Below are positions 36,497 to 47,800 of a stretch of 64,000 nucleotides of DNA, piece after piece. Source of the stretch: Pterobdella sp. o SKG-2022 (lineage: Eukaryota > Annelida > Clitellata > Hirudinida > Piscicolidae); assembly GCA_964035795.1 (NCBI GenBank), contig OZ038322.1, positions 20,190,674-20,254,673 on the forward strand. Direction: 5' to 3'. Under the pieces are notes generated by a model, which ran no database searches, was not told the DNA's origin, and saw only the letters and a program-made list of their open reading frames with translations. Position numbers and translations under genes: made by a program. Each line of letters opens with the position of its first letter. Positions within the stretch are counted from its first letter, which is position 1.

Positions 36497-39400
36497 ATGA
36501 AGGTTTTGTCATGGTGTGTGCTTGTGGTGCTATTCTTTCATGGGACAGAAGAACAAAGAACATACAAAGTGAAAGACGGTTGGTTTGTAACTAGATTTTT
36601 TTTAATTTTACATATTTACACTATTATAGCTTTTATTTTTATGATATACTATATGTCTAGAACCATATCGATACATAGTATAACATTATTATTAACATTT
36701 CTTTAAAATTCATGCTTAACAAAGAAACTTTATGCTGGTAATGAGAAAATAATTAATTATTACTATTTCAACTATTAATGCTTTGTTGACAATTATTTTT
36801 TTTAATCGGAGAAAAACCAAAGAAATATTAGCAAAAGTAATGGCTAAAGATACTTTGTTATGCTTTGTCATCAACTTATACGCATTTCATCGATGCTGTG
36901 TCTTATAAGTTTTACTTATTGTTATAATTACTACTATCATAACTAACATTTTTTACCTATAATCCAATATTTTTATTTTTGATACAGCTATATAAAATTT
37001 ATTTTTTTTTTGTAAAATAATTTTTTTTTTGTTGTTTCTATCTTTTTATTTCTATGTCAGCCCGCATAGCTTAGTTGGTAGAGCATTAGACTAATTATCT
37101 GAAGTTACCGGATTCGATCTTGCGGGGGCTGAGAATTAGCACCTGCCCCGCAGTGTGTTTTTGCTACATTAAATTTTTAGCAAGTGCTTTGAAAAACAAT
37201 GAAAAGCGCTTTTTAAATACCGAATTTCATTATAACAATTATTAAGATGTATAACAACACTATTAAAACATAATGGTTTTTTACTAGCCACAATAAAATG
37301 ACTTTATTTAAGAACATTACTAAATTTTATTAAGATGAAATGAACAGTGTCATTAGTGTGTTTCTTATACTTGAAAATGTTTCTTAGTTAACGAAAAGCT
37401 TCCTAACTTAAAATTTATTAGTGTTCTTGAGTATACACTATTAAAACCCCTCGCTATCCTAACCATTATTTTGCTCAGAATGCCAATGCGTTCCTAAAAA
37501 CTGGGACTTAAATCAAGTAGAAAATTTGAAAGAATTGATGATGACTTGGAAAACAAGTTTTGATTATCAAATGTCGGGTATTAACGTTAGGGTTTCTAAT
37601 GCTATGATCAAGGCATTGATGGAGGTTGTGAAAAATATGACGAACATGTTTGTTAATACTGATACCAACTACAATGGCACTCACTACAACAGTAGTGGAG
37701 ATCATAATATGACAGGTTCATTTCTTTTCTTAACTACATTTGTTCAATATGACAAATTACGAAAAGCTTCGTTATATTATTTAGTTGATAAAATTTATTA
37801 ACTAAATAATAACATTGAATTAGAAATTTAGTTCATAAATTTTTTAAATTTGAATAAAACATTGATTTTATTTTACTCAAAATGAAAGCATCCAATAGTT
37901 TCAAGCGTCACTATACGAGCAGGGATCAATAGTTTTATGAAGATTACATACACGCACATCAAAACACACGTTTTTTAAGAATTATACGATATATTTTTTC
38001 TTTGAAAACCTTTGCTCACATGTGTAATCACCAATAAGTCAATACTATATTTTTAACAGCCATGTTTCCATATGGTTCTTTCACATAGAGCAATCAAATA
38101 CCACCATAGAAACCAACACTGAATCATAACAATATACTTCATTCCTACCGGGTAGAAGCCTAGCAACACCACTAGCGCTATCACAATCAACCCACTGTCA
38201 TTACTACCACCACCCCATGACCATCATTCCAGCAGTACAAAAAACATAGCAACCTAAAAAATTCTTACAGACACAACCCCAAAGATTAGCACCTATCTTC
38301 CTCCTATTTTAACCTACCTTGGTCTTTCTCCTGACAATTCCATGCATCAAAAAATTATGAATTTGGTGAATAACTTAGAGAAGTACGTGGATGTGAGTTT
38401 GGAAAGTTTTGTGGTTTGTTTAGTCTCCCCATCTGCGCATATTGAATCAATGGAGTAGAGCTAATGTTTTATTGGGTTGTTACTTGGGCTTTATTGAACT
38501 TAAAATATTTAAATGTCAGATTTAATTAACGTTTTCAATGTTTACTGTTCGGGACACAAATTTAAAAAACATTGAAATACAAAGCTTAAACATGGTATTC
38601 ATATTCATAAATAATTTATATTGAATTTATGTTCACTAGAATTTTTAAATAAATACTTGTAATACTTTGAAATTAAAAGCATTTATGTTACGCATATAAC
38701 ACCAATGACAACATAAAAACTTATCTAAAAGTCTAGAAGTCTATTTTTCTCTCTTTAATGTTATCATATTCCAAAGATCTCAATAACCTGGTCAACCCTC
38801 ACACAGTGTCTCAATGGCAAGCAACCAACTGAATGAAGGCATGAAGCAGTTGACATCATCACTTGAGAGTCTTGAGTCATTAGAAATGCGTCTTGTATGT
38901 ATTTTACTAACATCTATCTATATTATTTCGATTACCTATCTTTATTTAAGGTCTTCAGATCACATTGAATAAAAATCAGTTTTAATTAACCAAAACCAAA
39001 ATTCTGTAGAAAAACATGAATTCTACGGTTCAAATGTTACGAATGAAAGTAATGGATTTGGAAGAGAAGATAGATTCGAATGGAAAAATGTGCGCTAATC
39101 CATTTCTGGCGTTAGCAGGAAATATGTCTATTGAAACAACTATAACTGTGTCATCGCTTTATGGAAACAACGAGAACAAAACCATTTCAAAAGACTCTCT
39201 TTTAGTTAATTCTGGAGGTCATTGGTGCGCCAGTAAGCGATGATTTTAACTCATTAACGCAAATTAAAAAAGCTTTTTTTGCCTTTTTATTATTCATATT
39301 AAGAAGTGATTAAAAGTGTTTTGGATATTGGCGTTAAAATGCATCCAACCTAGCGCTATAGTTGCAGGCTGCTTTTTTGTTATAACCTGAGTAACAATGA

Positions 39401-40305
39401 AAATTTGCACAAATATCTATGAGCTAACATTCTGGTTTTGTTGTAAATTGCCTTAGCGGCTGATCCAGTTAAAAACGAAAAAATATAACGCCAAAATGTG
39501 ACAATTTCGATAATTACAGGTTGAACTTTAGCTCACCTAAAAACTTTGTAATAATTTTTAAAAAAATAAAATTATTTTTAATCACAACATAATGAACTCA
39601 TATAAGAGATTAGCTGAGAGCAGTCTTTATCGGTTGTTAGATCCTCTAAAAAGTATAATCTAGTATAGATAATATATGTAATAATCTTCTAAAATTATCT
39701 GTAAACATGAGCGATTAAAAATATAAAAGATTTTCTAAACTAAACAATAACACAGACGAGCCGAACCTTAATGAAGAGTTCATACAGATCAAGTTCAACA
39801 AAACAATGAAGGTTGCTGGATTGGTAGTGAGGGGCAGAGGTGAGTATGACCAGTGGATAAGCACGTACAAGGTGCATGTGGCATGGTGGAATAACGGCAC
39901 CATGGAGTGGATGCCAATTAAAGACGAGTTTAATCTTGATGTTAAGGTTCGTTGTGTCATAGGGGTTTTTATTCAATAATAACAGACTTTTTGAGATTGA
40001 GAAAAACACTTTTTATATATTGATTGTATTTGCTATCCATAACAAACAAAATTACGTTAAAATCATATTTTAAAACTTATTTTTTGACACCACAACATTA
40101 GGTATTGCTAAAATCAAAACAACTGCAGGTGTTTGAAGGAAACAATGACAACAAAGGAATAAAAATTAATTATTTTCCAAAGCTTAAAATGACCAATATG
40201 ATCCGCTTTATTCCTCTTACTACGTTGGAACTTAAGGGTGGAGGTTTCGCTAACAAGTGCACAAGACTGGATGTAATCTTGTGCGCCGATGGGAAAAATT
40301 ATTGA
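36497..40305 (+). CDS. Secreted protein with C-terminal discoidin (F5/8 type C) domain
   Basis: Seven exons, 36497-36578, 37479-37715, 38271-38382, 38807-38894, 39010-39232, 39756-39946 and 40102-40305, join in phase to give 378 aa. Residues 1-20 are a signal peptide (MKVLSWCVLVVLFFHG). Residues ~30-200 are mostly helical: a short CQC segment, N-glycosylation sites (NMT, NGT, NMT) and heptad-like stretches (LVNNLE, LTSSLESLESLEMRL, MLRMKVMDLEEKI) suggesting a coiled-coil oligomer. Residues ~205-378 match a discoidin fold: MKVAGLVVRGRGEYDQWIST, VFEGNND, MIRFIPLT and a closing Cys, the family's glycan- or lipid-binding unit. No membrane segment is seen, so it is probably extracellular. The ligand is unknown. 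Confidence 0.85.
37060..37240 (+). mobile_element. tRNA-derived SINE, copy 1
   Basis: The head GCCCGCATAGCTTAGTTGGT matches a tRNA 5' half with box A; box B is GGATTCGATCT, and the acceptor 3' strand (TGCGGGGGC) nearly pairs with the 5' GCCCGCA. The overall pattern is most like tRNA-Lys, although the anticodon-loop position reads AAT. The body follows (ACCTGCCCCGCAGTGTG), then a tail hairpin AGTGCTTTG...AAAAGCGCTTTTTAAATA and AT-rich repeats. It sits in the first intron of the discoidin gene and is not a functional tRNA. Confidence 0.8.
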
Positions 40306-40706
40306 TGGAGTTTAAGTCTTTCAGTTGAATTTTCTTGATGATTTTGAATATTTGTTTGAACATCTGACGAATTTTAAAACATTCAGTTTATTTTTTACTG
40401 TAGTCTATGAACCATTAGTGTTATTTAAATTTTTATACATAAACAAAGTGAACATTTTTAATTTTTTTAGGCTTATAATTCACAAAGTTAAATTTTAAAT
40501 CTTATTTTCTACTTCAAAGTTTGAGGCTAGAACAGATTGACGACTTAACGGGATTGAAGCAAAAAAGCATCATCAAAAAAATCGAAGATTATGCATGACA
40601 ATATTTAAATAAAATCTGTTTTTTTGAAACCTCGTTGTGAACTATCAGGTTTATAGACATAAGACACTTTTTAGAGCAAAAATCTTGACTTGCATTGACA
40701 TATTCA
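40306..40706. other. Convergent 3' ends of the discoidin and DMAC2L genes
   Basis: 401 bp separate the two stop codons. AATAAA near 40609 (plus) and TTTATT near 40387 (minus) are plausible polyadenylation signals, which would make the two transcripts overlap at their 3' ends. No coding exon is seen. Confidence 0.4.
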
Positions 40707-41725
40707 TTAGTTTGTGTTTCCTTCGTAGATTATTTCACACCTTTCTAGAACCTTTTTTAAATCTCTGATGCAGTTTTCTGGATGCTTCACTTCAGGCAGA
40801 TCACCAAACTTGAAGTTCTTCAACAAACTGAAAATCAATTAATGTTATTATGCAAAGGTGATAGTTATAAGAGAATTAGTTTAATAGATACAACCTTAGT
40901 TTTTTTATATGCATGATTCCAGCATCTGTCACATCTCCTGTAACAAATGAGATTTTTTCAACAATATTTGACACGGGGGCGTCTCAGTTGCTTGCCTTGG
41001 CGCTATTTAAATAGTTATTATTATTATTATTAAAAATATCAAGCTTAACTGTAATATGAACATAAAAAAAAAATGAATAAAAAGAACTAACCACAGTTTT
41101 CTATGGTCATTACTTCAAGTGAGTGTTTGAGTTTTTTGGCCAGAAGACTGAGTGAATTATCTGTGATGTAAGGACATGATCGTATTACCAAATTTGTAAT
41201 TTGCTTGCATCCATCTGTTCATTTTATTATAAACTTTTCAATTTTTTAAATATAAATATTCATTCAAGTTTTTAAACATGAGAAGAATAAAACTCACCAA
41301 AATGTTCAAAACCCACATCCATTACTGAAGCTCCATCCAAGAGAACTTCTTGAATATGAGGAAAAAATTTTTGACCTTCAGATGGTAGAGAGTTATAGTC
41401 TCTTAACCATCTAGCTCCTTTATCCCATTTCACAGCCCCTCCACATCGTAAAAGCCATTCAGCACATGCTCTTTCAGCTCCAATTACTTTTATTCGCTCT
41501 CTGTCAGGTCTAATAAATAAAAAGTTAAAATGATTAAGTATCAAGGTAAAAGAAATGAATATAATAGTAATCATATAACTTATTTGCGATGGCAGTGAGC
41601 AAACGCACAAAATTACGTTTCTGTGAATTAAAAACAATGTTAGAAGATAAAAGCAAAAATGGTAAGTTGGATATAGTCTTTAACATAGTAAAATGATACG
41701 ATGTGCGAGAGGTTTGAAAGTTCAA
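40707..41725 (-). CDS. DMAC2L: Mitochondrial DMAC2L / ATP synthase subunit s (factor B) homologue
   Basis: Five exons on the minus strand, 41725-41580, 41509-41298, 41214-41092, 40937-40895 and 40827-40707, give 214 aa, or 201 aa if translation begins at the second Met (41686). The N-terminus is basic and hydrophobic, as in mitochondrial targeting sequences. The diagnostic blocks are present: ERACAEWLLRCGGAVKW, RWLRDYNSLP, MDVGFEHF, then LRR-like segments (ITNLVIRSCPYITDNSLSLL, LEVMTIENCGDVTDAGI). The vertebrate protein (ATP5S/DMAC2L) is about 200-215 aa and associates with ATP synthase in the inner membrane. The gene is divergent from HCF and shares its short promoter. Confidence 0.92.
40980..41034 (+). 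repeat. LINE/SINE-type 3' tail fragment
   Basis: CTTGGCGCTATTTAAATAG followed by (TTA)n resembles the 3' end of the LINE at 60.1 kb (GGCGCTATACAAATAATTA on its own strand). It lies in a small DMAC2L intron (40938-41091), in antisense to that gene. No tRNA head is visible. Confidence 0.45.
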
Positions 41726-41896
41726 TTTCTTTTTAAATTTTTGAGAATTTTATAAAATTATAAAAAATCTTTTTGTGTTCAAATTTGTTTATTGAGTAAA
41801 GTTTGTTAAAAATACTGCAAATTTATAAATATATTTATGTAACACTACTCATCACGTGATCAGATACCAGCGTCGGACATTTTCTATAATTTAAAC
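41726..41896. promoter_or_regulatory. Bidirectional promoter of DMAC2L (-) and HCF (+)
   Basis: Only 171 bp separate the two start codons, so both 5' UTRs and core promoters must lie here or overlap the coding exons. A perfect CACGTG E-box (41853-41858, in TCACGTGATC) lies 39 bp before the HCF ATG. AT-rich ATAAATATATTTAT sits near 41825-41838. Confidence 0.65.
41853..41858. promoter_or_regulatory. CACGTG E-box
   Basis: A palindromic E-box in TCACGTGATC, the core recognised by Myc/Max, USF and MITF/TFE-type bHLH factors. Its position in a divergent housekeeping promoter makes function plausible; binding is inferred. Confidence 0.5.
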
Positions 41897-44800
41897 ATGG
41901 CTGCTCCTATATTGAAATGGAAGCGGTTAACAAATGCTTCAGGACCATCGCCCAGACCTCGCCATGGACACAGAGCAGTTGCTATAAAGGATTTAATGAT
42001 AATATTTGGTGGAGGAAATGAAGGAATTGTGGATGAGCTGCACGTATACAATACAAGTTAGTTTTTGCGGCTTGCGCAAATCAAATATGGCGTTGGCCAT
42101 AAGATCTCATGAATATTTTTAGATAGGACTTTATTTTTTTATATTTGAGACTTAATTAATTTGAAATATTTTTAGTTGAATATTTTGAATGACTAATTTC
42201 GAAATTTTTTATCGGTAAGTATAATTATAGTGGCCGGCCTAAGCACTTGAAATTTGAATTTCCCTCATTAAACCTTAAAACTTATAAGACAAAAAATTTC
42301 AATTAGTTTTTTATATTTTTTTCAAATTAATCAAATGTGTTGGGTTTTTCACATATTTTATTTGTTTCAGCTACCAACCAGTGGTTCATTCCGGCCCTAA
42401 AGGGTGAAACTCCACCTGGATGTGCCGCTTATGGTTTTGTCTGCGATGGTTCTTCTAAGATATTGATGTTTGGAGGAATGGTAGAATACGGAAAATATTC
42501 CAATGATCTATACGAGCTAAATGCTACACGGTAAAAAAAATATTTACATTAAAAACCTATTAGTTCATTAGTATTTGAATTAATTCAAGCTGGGAATGGA
42601 AAAAATTGAAACCCAAGCCACCCAAGAATGGACATGCTCCATGTCCTAGACTTGGTTAGTTGATTTATGGAATTCATAAATTATTTTGAACATATAAAAC
42701 TCTAGCTACTACTATGAATCATTCATAGGTCACAGTTTCACTCTGGTAGGCAACAGAGTGTTCTTGTTTGGAGGACTTGCAAATGAAGGTGATGACCCAA
42801 AAAACAACATTCCGAGGTAGTATAATACTCACACAAAAGCACATATGTTTGTAATTAATTACAATATATCATCTCTAGAAACTATTTAATAATTAAGTAA
42901 ATCAAACAACTCACAACAGATACCTGAATGACTTGTACACACTAGAAACAAAGGCATCATCAAGCATGTACTCTTGGGACCTCCCATTGGTGGGTGGAGA
43001 TCCTCCACCACCCAGAGAGTCTCATACTGCTGTGGCATACACTGACAAAAACAGTTCCAAGTTATTTATATATGGAGGCATGAGTGGTTGTCGGCTTGGG
43101 GATCTCTGGGTACTTGATATTGGTGTGTACATTTTTCTATGTGTATATTATGCTTATTACCCTCACATTCATGGTGCATGTTTATAATAAAGGTTTTTAA
43201 AAAAAAATAACTAAATTATTAATTGCTATTTCACTGTTAAGAATTAAGTTTGAATTTTTTTTGATTCTAAAAAGATTTATATTGTAATAAAATATATAGA
43301 AATATGAGTGTGTTACACTTTAGTGTTCATTATTTAAATTTTGTTGGCTTGAAGATTTCATGCAGTTACTTATGGTCATTGAAATTTCAAACAAAACTTG
43401 ATACATCACAGGAGCAATGTTGTGGGTAAAACCAACAGTGCATGGTATTCCTCCACTGCCTCGATCCTTGCATTCATCCACCCTCATTGGAAGCAAAATG
43501 TATGTCTTTGGAGGATGGGTGCCTCTTGTCTTGGATGATGTCAAGGTTGTTGTTCATTGGCTGATTTATAAATATATCTGCTTACACACTTGTTATTCTA
43601 TTATAGTATCAAAAATTTTGATTGATTGCATTCTGATGATAAGTGTATGTAAAAAAAATATAAATTTAATGAGGGGAACATTTTGTAAAAAGCAAGCAAT
43701 TACCTAAAGCTGTCAATCACAATAGGCTTCAATCCAAGAAAAGGAGTGGAAATGCACAAGCACATTGGGCTGTCTCAATCTTGGTCTGTTAATTCTTTTA
43801 AAACTTTCACTTGATCACTTATGCCTTAATTGTCTTGTAAATTAAATCAACTTATAACCCATTCACAACATACAGACTTGATGAAATGGGAAGACATTTC
43901 AACTGACACCATAGAGGAGTCAGTGCCTCGAGCAAGGGCAGGCCATTGTGCTGTGGCAGCACATACTCGTCTGTACATCTGGAGTGGCAGGGATGGCTAC
44001 AGAAAGGCTTGGAACAACCAGGTTTTTATTTATTTATGTAATCAAAAGTTTTAGTTAATTATGAATATATAATTACTAAACTTCATCTAAACAATTATAT
44101 AAGATATATTTTATGTTCAAATTAAAAACATAAAAACAGTGTATTCAGAAATTTCTAAACATGGATTTACTAAGCCACTGAATAACCCACCTTTTATACA
44201 GGTATGTTTCAAGGACTTGTGGTTTTTGGAGACTGAAAAGCCCTCAGCACCCTCACGAGTGCAACTGGTCAGGGCTTCGACCAACACCCTTGAGGTCTGC
44301 TGGGGTGCTGTGCCTACTGCTGATGCCTACATACTACAGGTTGGTTTTAGGAGCAACTTAATTTTGAAATCATATTGTTTTGGGTAATCCTAATAATCAA
44401 TTAACTCTTTATACGATACTAGGGTAAGCATTCACTTTGCACAGGTGCAAAAGTATGACATGCCTGTGGTGAGCACATCAAACACCACTGGAACTACCCC
44501 TTCTGTCCCTGCCAAGGTCCCTCTCTCTTCTCTCCCTCCCCTCTCACCCACTAAGAGTTGGTCATATTATTGTAATGGTTGGGCAAGAAACTTGTTATAA
44601 TATAGGTTTTTCAATTTTTCATTGGTCATTGTTATATGCTTTATATCAATTCATTTATTTTTCACATCATATATCTAGTTTTTCAATTGAAGTTTTCAAC
44701 AATAATTACTTGACAACAACTTCACTGTTTGCAGGCATGATCAGACCAGGTCTGGTGGGCATGGGAGGCACACAGATGATTCTGGGAGCTGGTGCTGCAG

Positions 44801-47800
44801 GTCGCATGACTACCCCCATTCAGGTCAGCCAATGAGAAGTGTTAAGCCAGTTTCTTGGGGTTCAGTAAAAATAAAAGATAATGATTATTGGATTTCACGA
44901 AATTGGTGTGTATTGTTTGTTGAGAATAGTTTGCTTAAGATGAGTGTAGTTACAAGTTCACATAATATCAAATGATCTGTAGGTGCGTCATAAGCAACCA
45001 GCAACATCAAACAGTCCTCAACTCTTCAAGATTGTGGGCAGCAACCCACAACAACAGCTCAACTCTCCACACCTTCTCACTATCACCAGACCTGTCAGTC
45101 TTTATTATACTTTTCATATTATGCCTAATTTTTTTCATTTTCAATAATTTAAAAAATTTGAATTATATATTATTTTGAATAAGTTTTAAATTTTATTCAA
45201 AATAGCTTGTTAATATTCAGGTTTTATTATACTTTACCATTGCATACAACAGACAATGGTGGGCACAGGAGGGACTCCATTACAGACCACTCCTCGTCTG
45301 GTCACCTCTGTTCCTTCTGCATTGAGGGTAATCACCTCCAATATGTCTGCCTCTTCATCCATTCGCATCTCCAACCCCAGGAGTCAGAGTAGGGTTTCAT
45401 TCTCATTGTATCTACCATGCTTAGTTTTGTGTATAGTTATTTTTTTTTTCATAGTATTATGTAAATTTGAATATTTTTGGCTAATGCAAACAACAACTTT
45501 ACAACAGCACCTCAGTTCATATCAGCAGGGCAGTCAGTGAGGATGTCAAGTGCTACTCCTTCATCACTGCTCAAGGGACTCCCTCAGTTCAACCAGGTTT
45601 CTGCCATCTGTATCCTTGATTTCTTTGTGTTTCATATATTATATACATTTTTAATTTCCACAGATTTTTAATATTTTCATCAACATGACTACAGGCTAAC
45701 AAGCAAATAATAACAGTGAAGGCAAGCACCCCATCGACCAACCCCTCCACCACTCAACAACAGATTGTGGCCCTCATTAAGACTTCTCAAGGAATGCAGG
45801 TTTGTGGCATTGTCAACTATTTTTCCAGGCTGTTGAACTAACTTGATATTGAATATGGTTAAGTAGAATTTATAATAAAAATTGGCTTCAAAAATATAAA
45901 AACTTGCCTATACGATACAAAACACAACTTTAGTAATAATCATTGTGATTTAGCCTTCAATAATGTTCAACTCTGGCTGGTCCTACAGAAGGGAGTGACA
46001 GGCCCCACCATATTGAAGTTGGTGAGCAACCAAAACAGTTCCACTCCTGGCAAGCCTGCTACCATCATCACTCCATCTGTCTTGCAAGCCTCCGCCAACA
46101 TTATTACAAACCAGGTATGCTTTTTCTGTCTGTGTGGTGAAATTTCAAGGCATGCATTTTGCATTTATGAATTATACCTAAAGTTTTTAAAGATATTCAG
46201 TTAATGTGTTTGTAAGTGTATTTCTTAAACAAAAAACATTTTTTACTAAATGCTAGCATCTATCTCAACCACCTTTCAACAGGGCCAGGCTGTGACAGGT
46301 GCTGGAGCTATCATCAAGTCTTTTCCGCAAGGTCTCATCAACATTGGAAAACAAAATGCCTCAAATGCATCAGGCAAACAGACTATAGTGATAGCAGCAC
46401 CACGAGCCTCTACTCCTGCTACACCTGTCTCCAATGCCAAGATCATTACTGCAGTCCCACGAGCTGTCACTCCATCCTCTGGAGGCCAGTTCATCGTCAT
46501 GGCTTCTCGATCTCAAACAACTCCTAATATCATCAGTGTGTTACATTATTTTCTATTGCTCAATATCATTTTTAATGTTTTGGCACTCTACACTTGATTT
46601 GATTGATTTTTTAAATTAATGAGATTGTTATATTTGCAGGAATGCCAGCAGGAGCTCAGATCATCACTTCATCCAACTTCCCTGCCAAGCAGCTTCTCAA
46701 TGTTGCAGGTTCATCTTCATTCCTTTTCCAACAATTCTCAATTACCTCAGTGATATATTTTTAGAAAAATTCATGAGAATTGCTTTCTTTAACTTATAGT
46801 AAATTAAACCTGCTGAGCAACACCACCATGCACCCAACAGCAACTGGAACTGGAGCATCAACAGTGGCCTCTGGGGGGGGCATGGTGTGCATGGCTACAG
46901 GTGGTGAGATGGAAGACTTTGCAGGACTTGAAGGTGTCCATGGAGGTTCAGGAGATGCTGGTCTGGCAGATGTGAATGATCAGACTGCTCTCAATGTTCG
47001 TTGAGTTTTCTTGTGGTTATTACCTTTTTAATTGTATTGATGTATATTGAAAGGAGTACATTGGAATCTAACTTCAATCATTTGCAGACTGATCACTCTT
47101 CTTTGCCTCAGTTTGATGGGGTGGGAGATGATGATGAGGATGAGGAAGAAGGGGATGGAGAAAAGAAGGATGATGTTCCAATGGAAGAAGGAAGAGATGA
47201 AGTAGAAGAGGAGGAAAAGAATAAGACAAGAGGTCAGGAGGAAGATGAAGCAATGGAGGATGAGGCAGCTGAAAATGGAACTAGCAATGAGGTTGAAGAT
47301 GCTAGTAAGAAGCAGGAGGAAGAAGAGAAAGAACCTGTTGAAGCTGGAAATGAAGATGAAGAGGAGGCAAATGGAGGGGAGAGTGTTGGTGACCAGACAG
47401 ATTCTATTGACAAGAGCATCAAAGATGAAGAGGATGATGACGATGATGATGACCTTGAAAAAGACAATGAGGCTGTGGCCAAGGTTGAACAGGTTAAAAT
47501 TCCAAAGAGAACATTTGTTCATGAAAATTGTTATTCCATCATCAAAGATTTCAAATTTAGTTTTTATTTAAATAATTTCACTTCAGAAACCTGCCACAAC
47601 TCCACTGAAGAATGGCACCAAGTCCAGTGTTGACTCAACACAAACCTCAGGTGGGCATATTTAAGCTTCAATACTCCATTTCAACGAAGGTGCATTTATA
47701 TAGCATATGCATCAAACATCATCAAAATAAAATATGCAACAGATCCTTTATCAAGTCTGGCTTCAGCAGCCATTTCAAGCGCCACCACCAACGTCACCAA

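Noticed and set aside
37060..37133. Functional tRNA gene
   Set aside because: The cloverleaf is close but the anticodon arm and body are SINE-like, a LINE-type tail follows, and a second copy of the whole unit exists at 32185-32347.
47028..47522. 164-aa minus-strand ORF opposite the HCF acidic exon
   Set aside because: It is an antisense shadow of the Glu/Asp-rich coding exon, and the plus frame fits HCF with correct splice phases.
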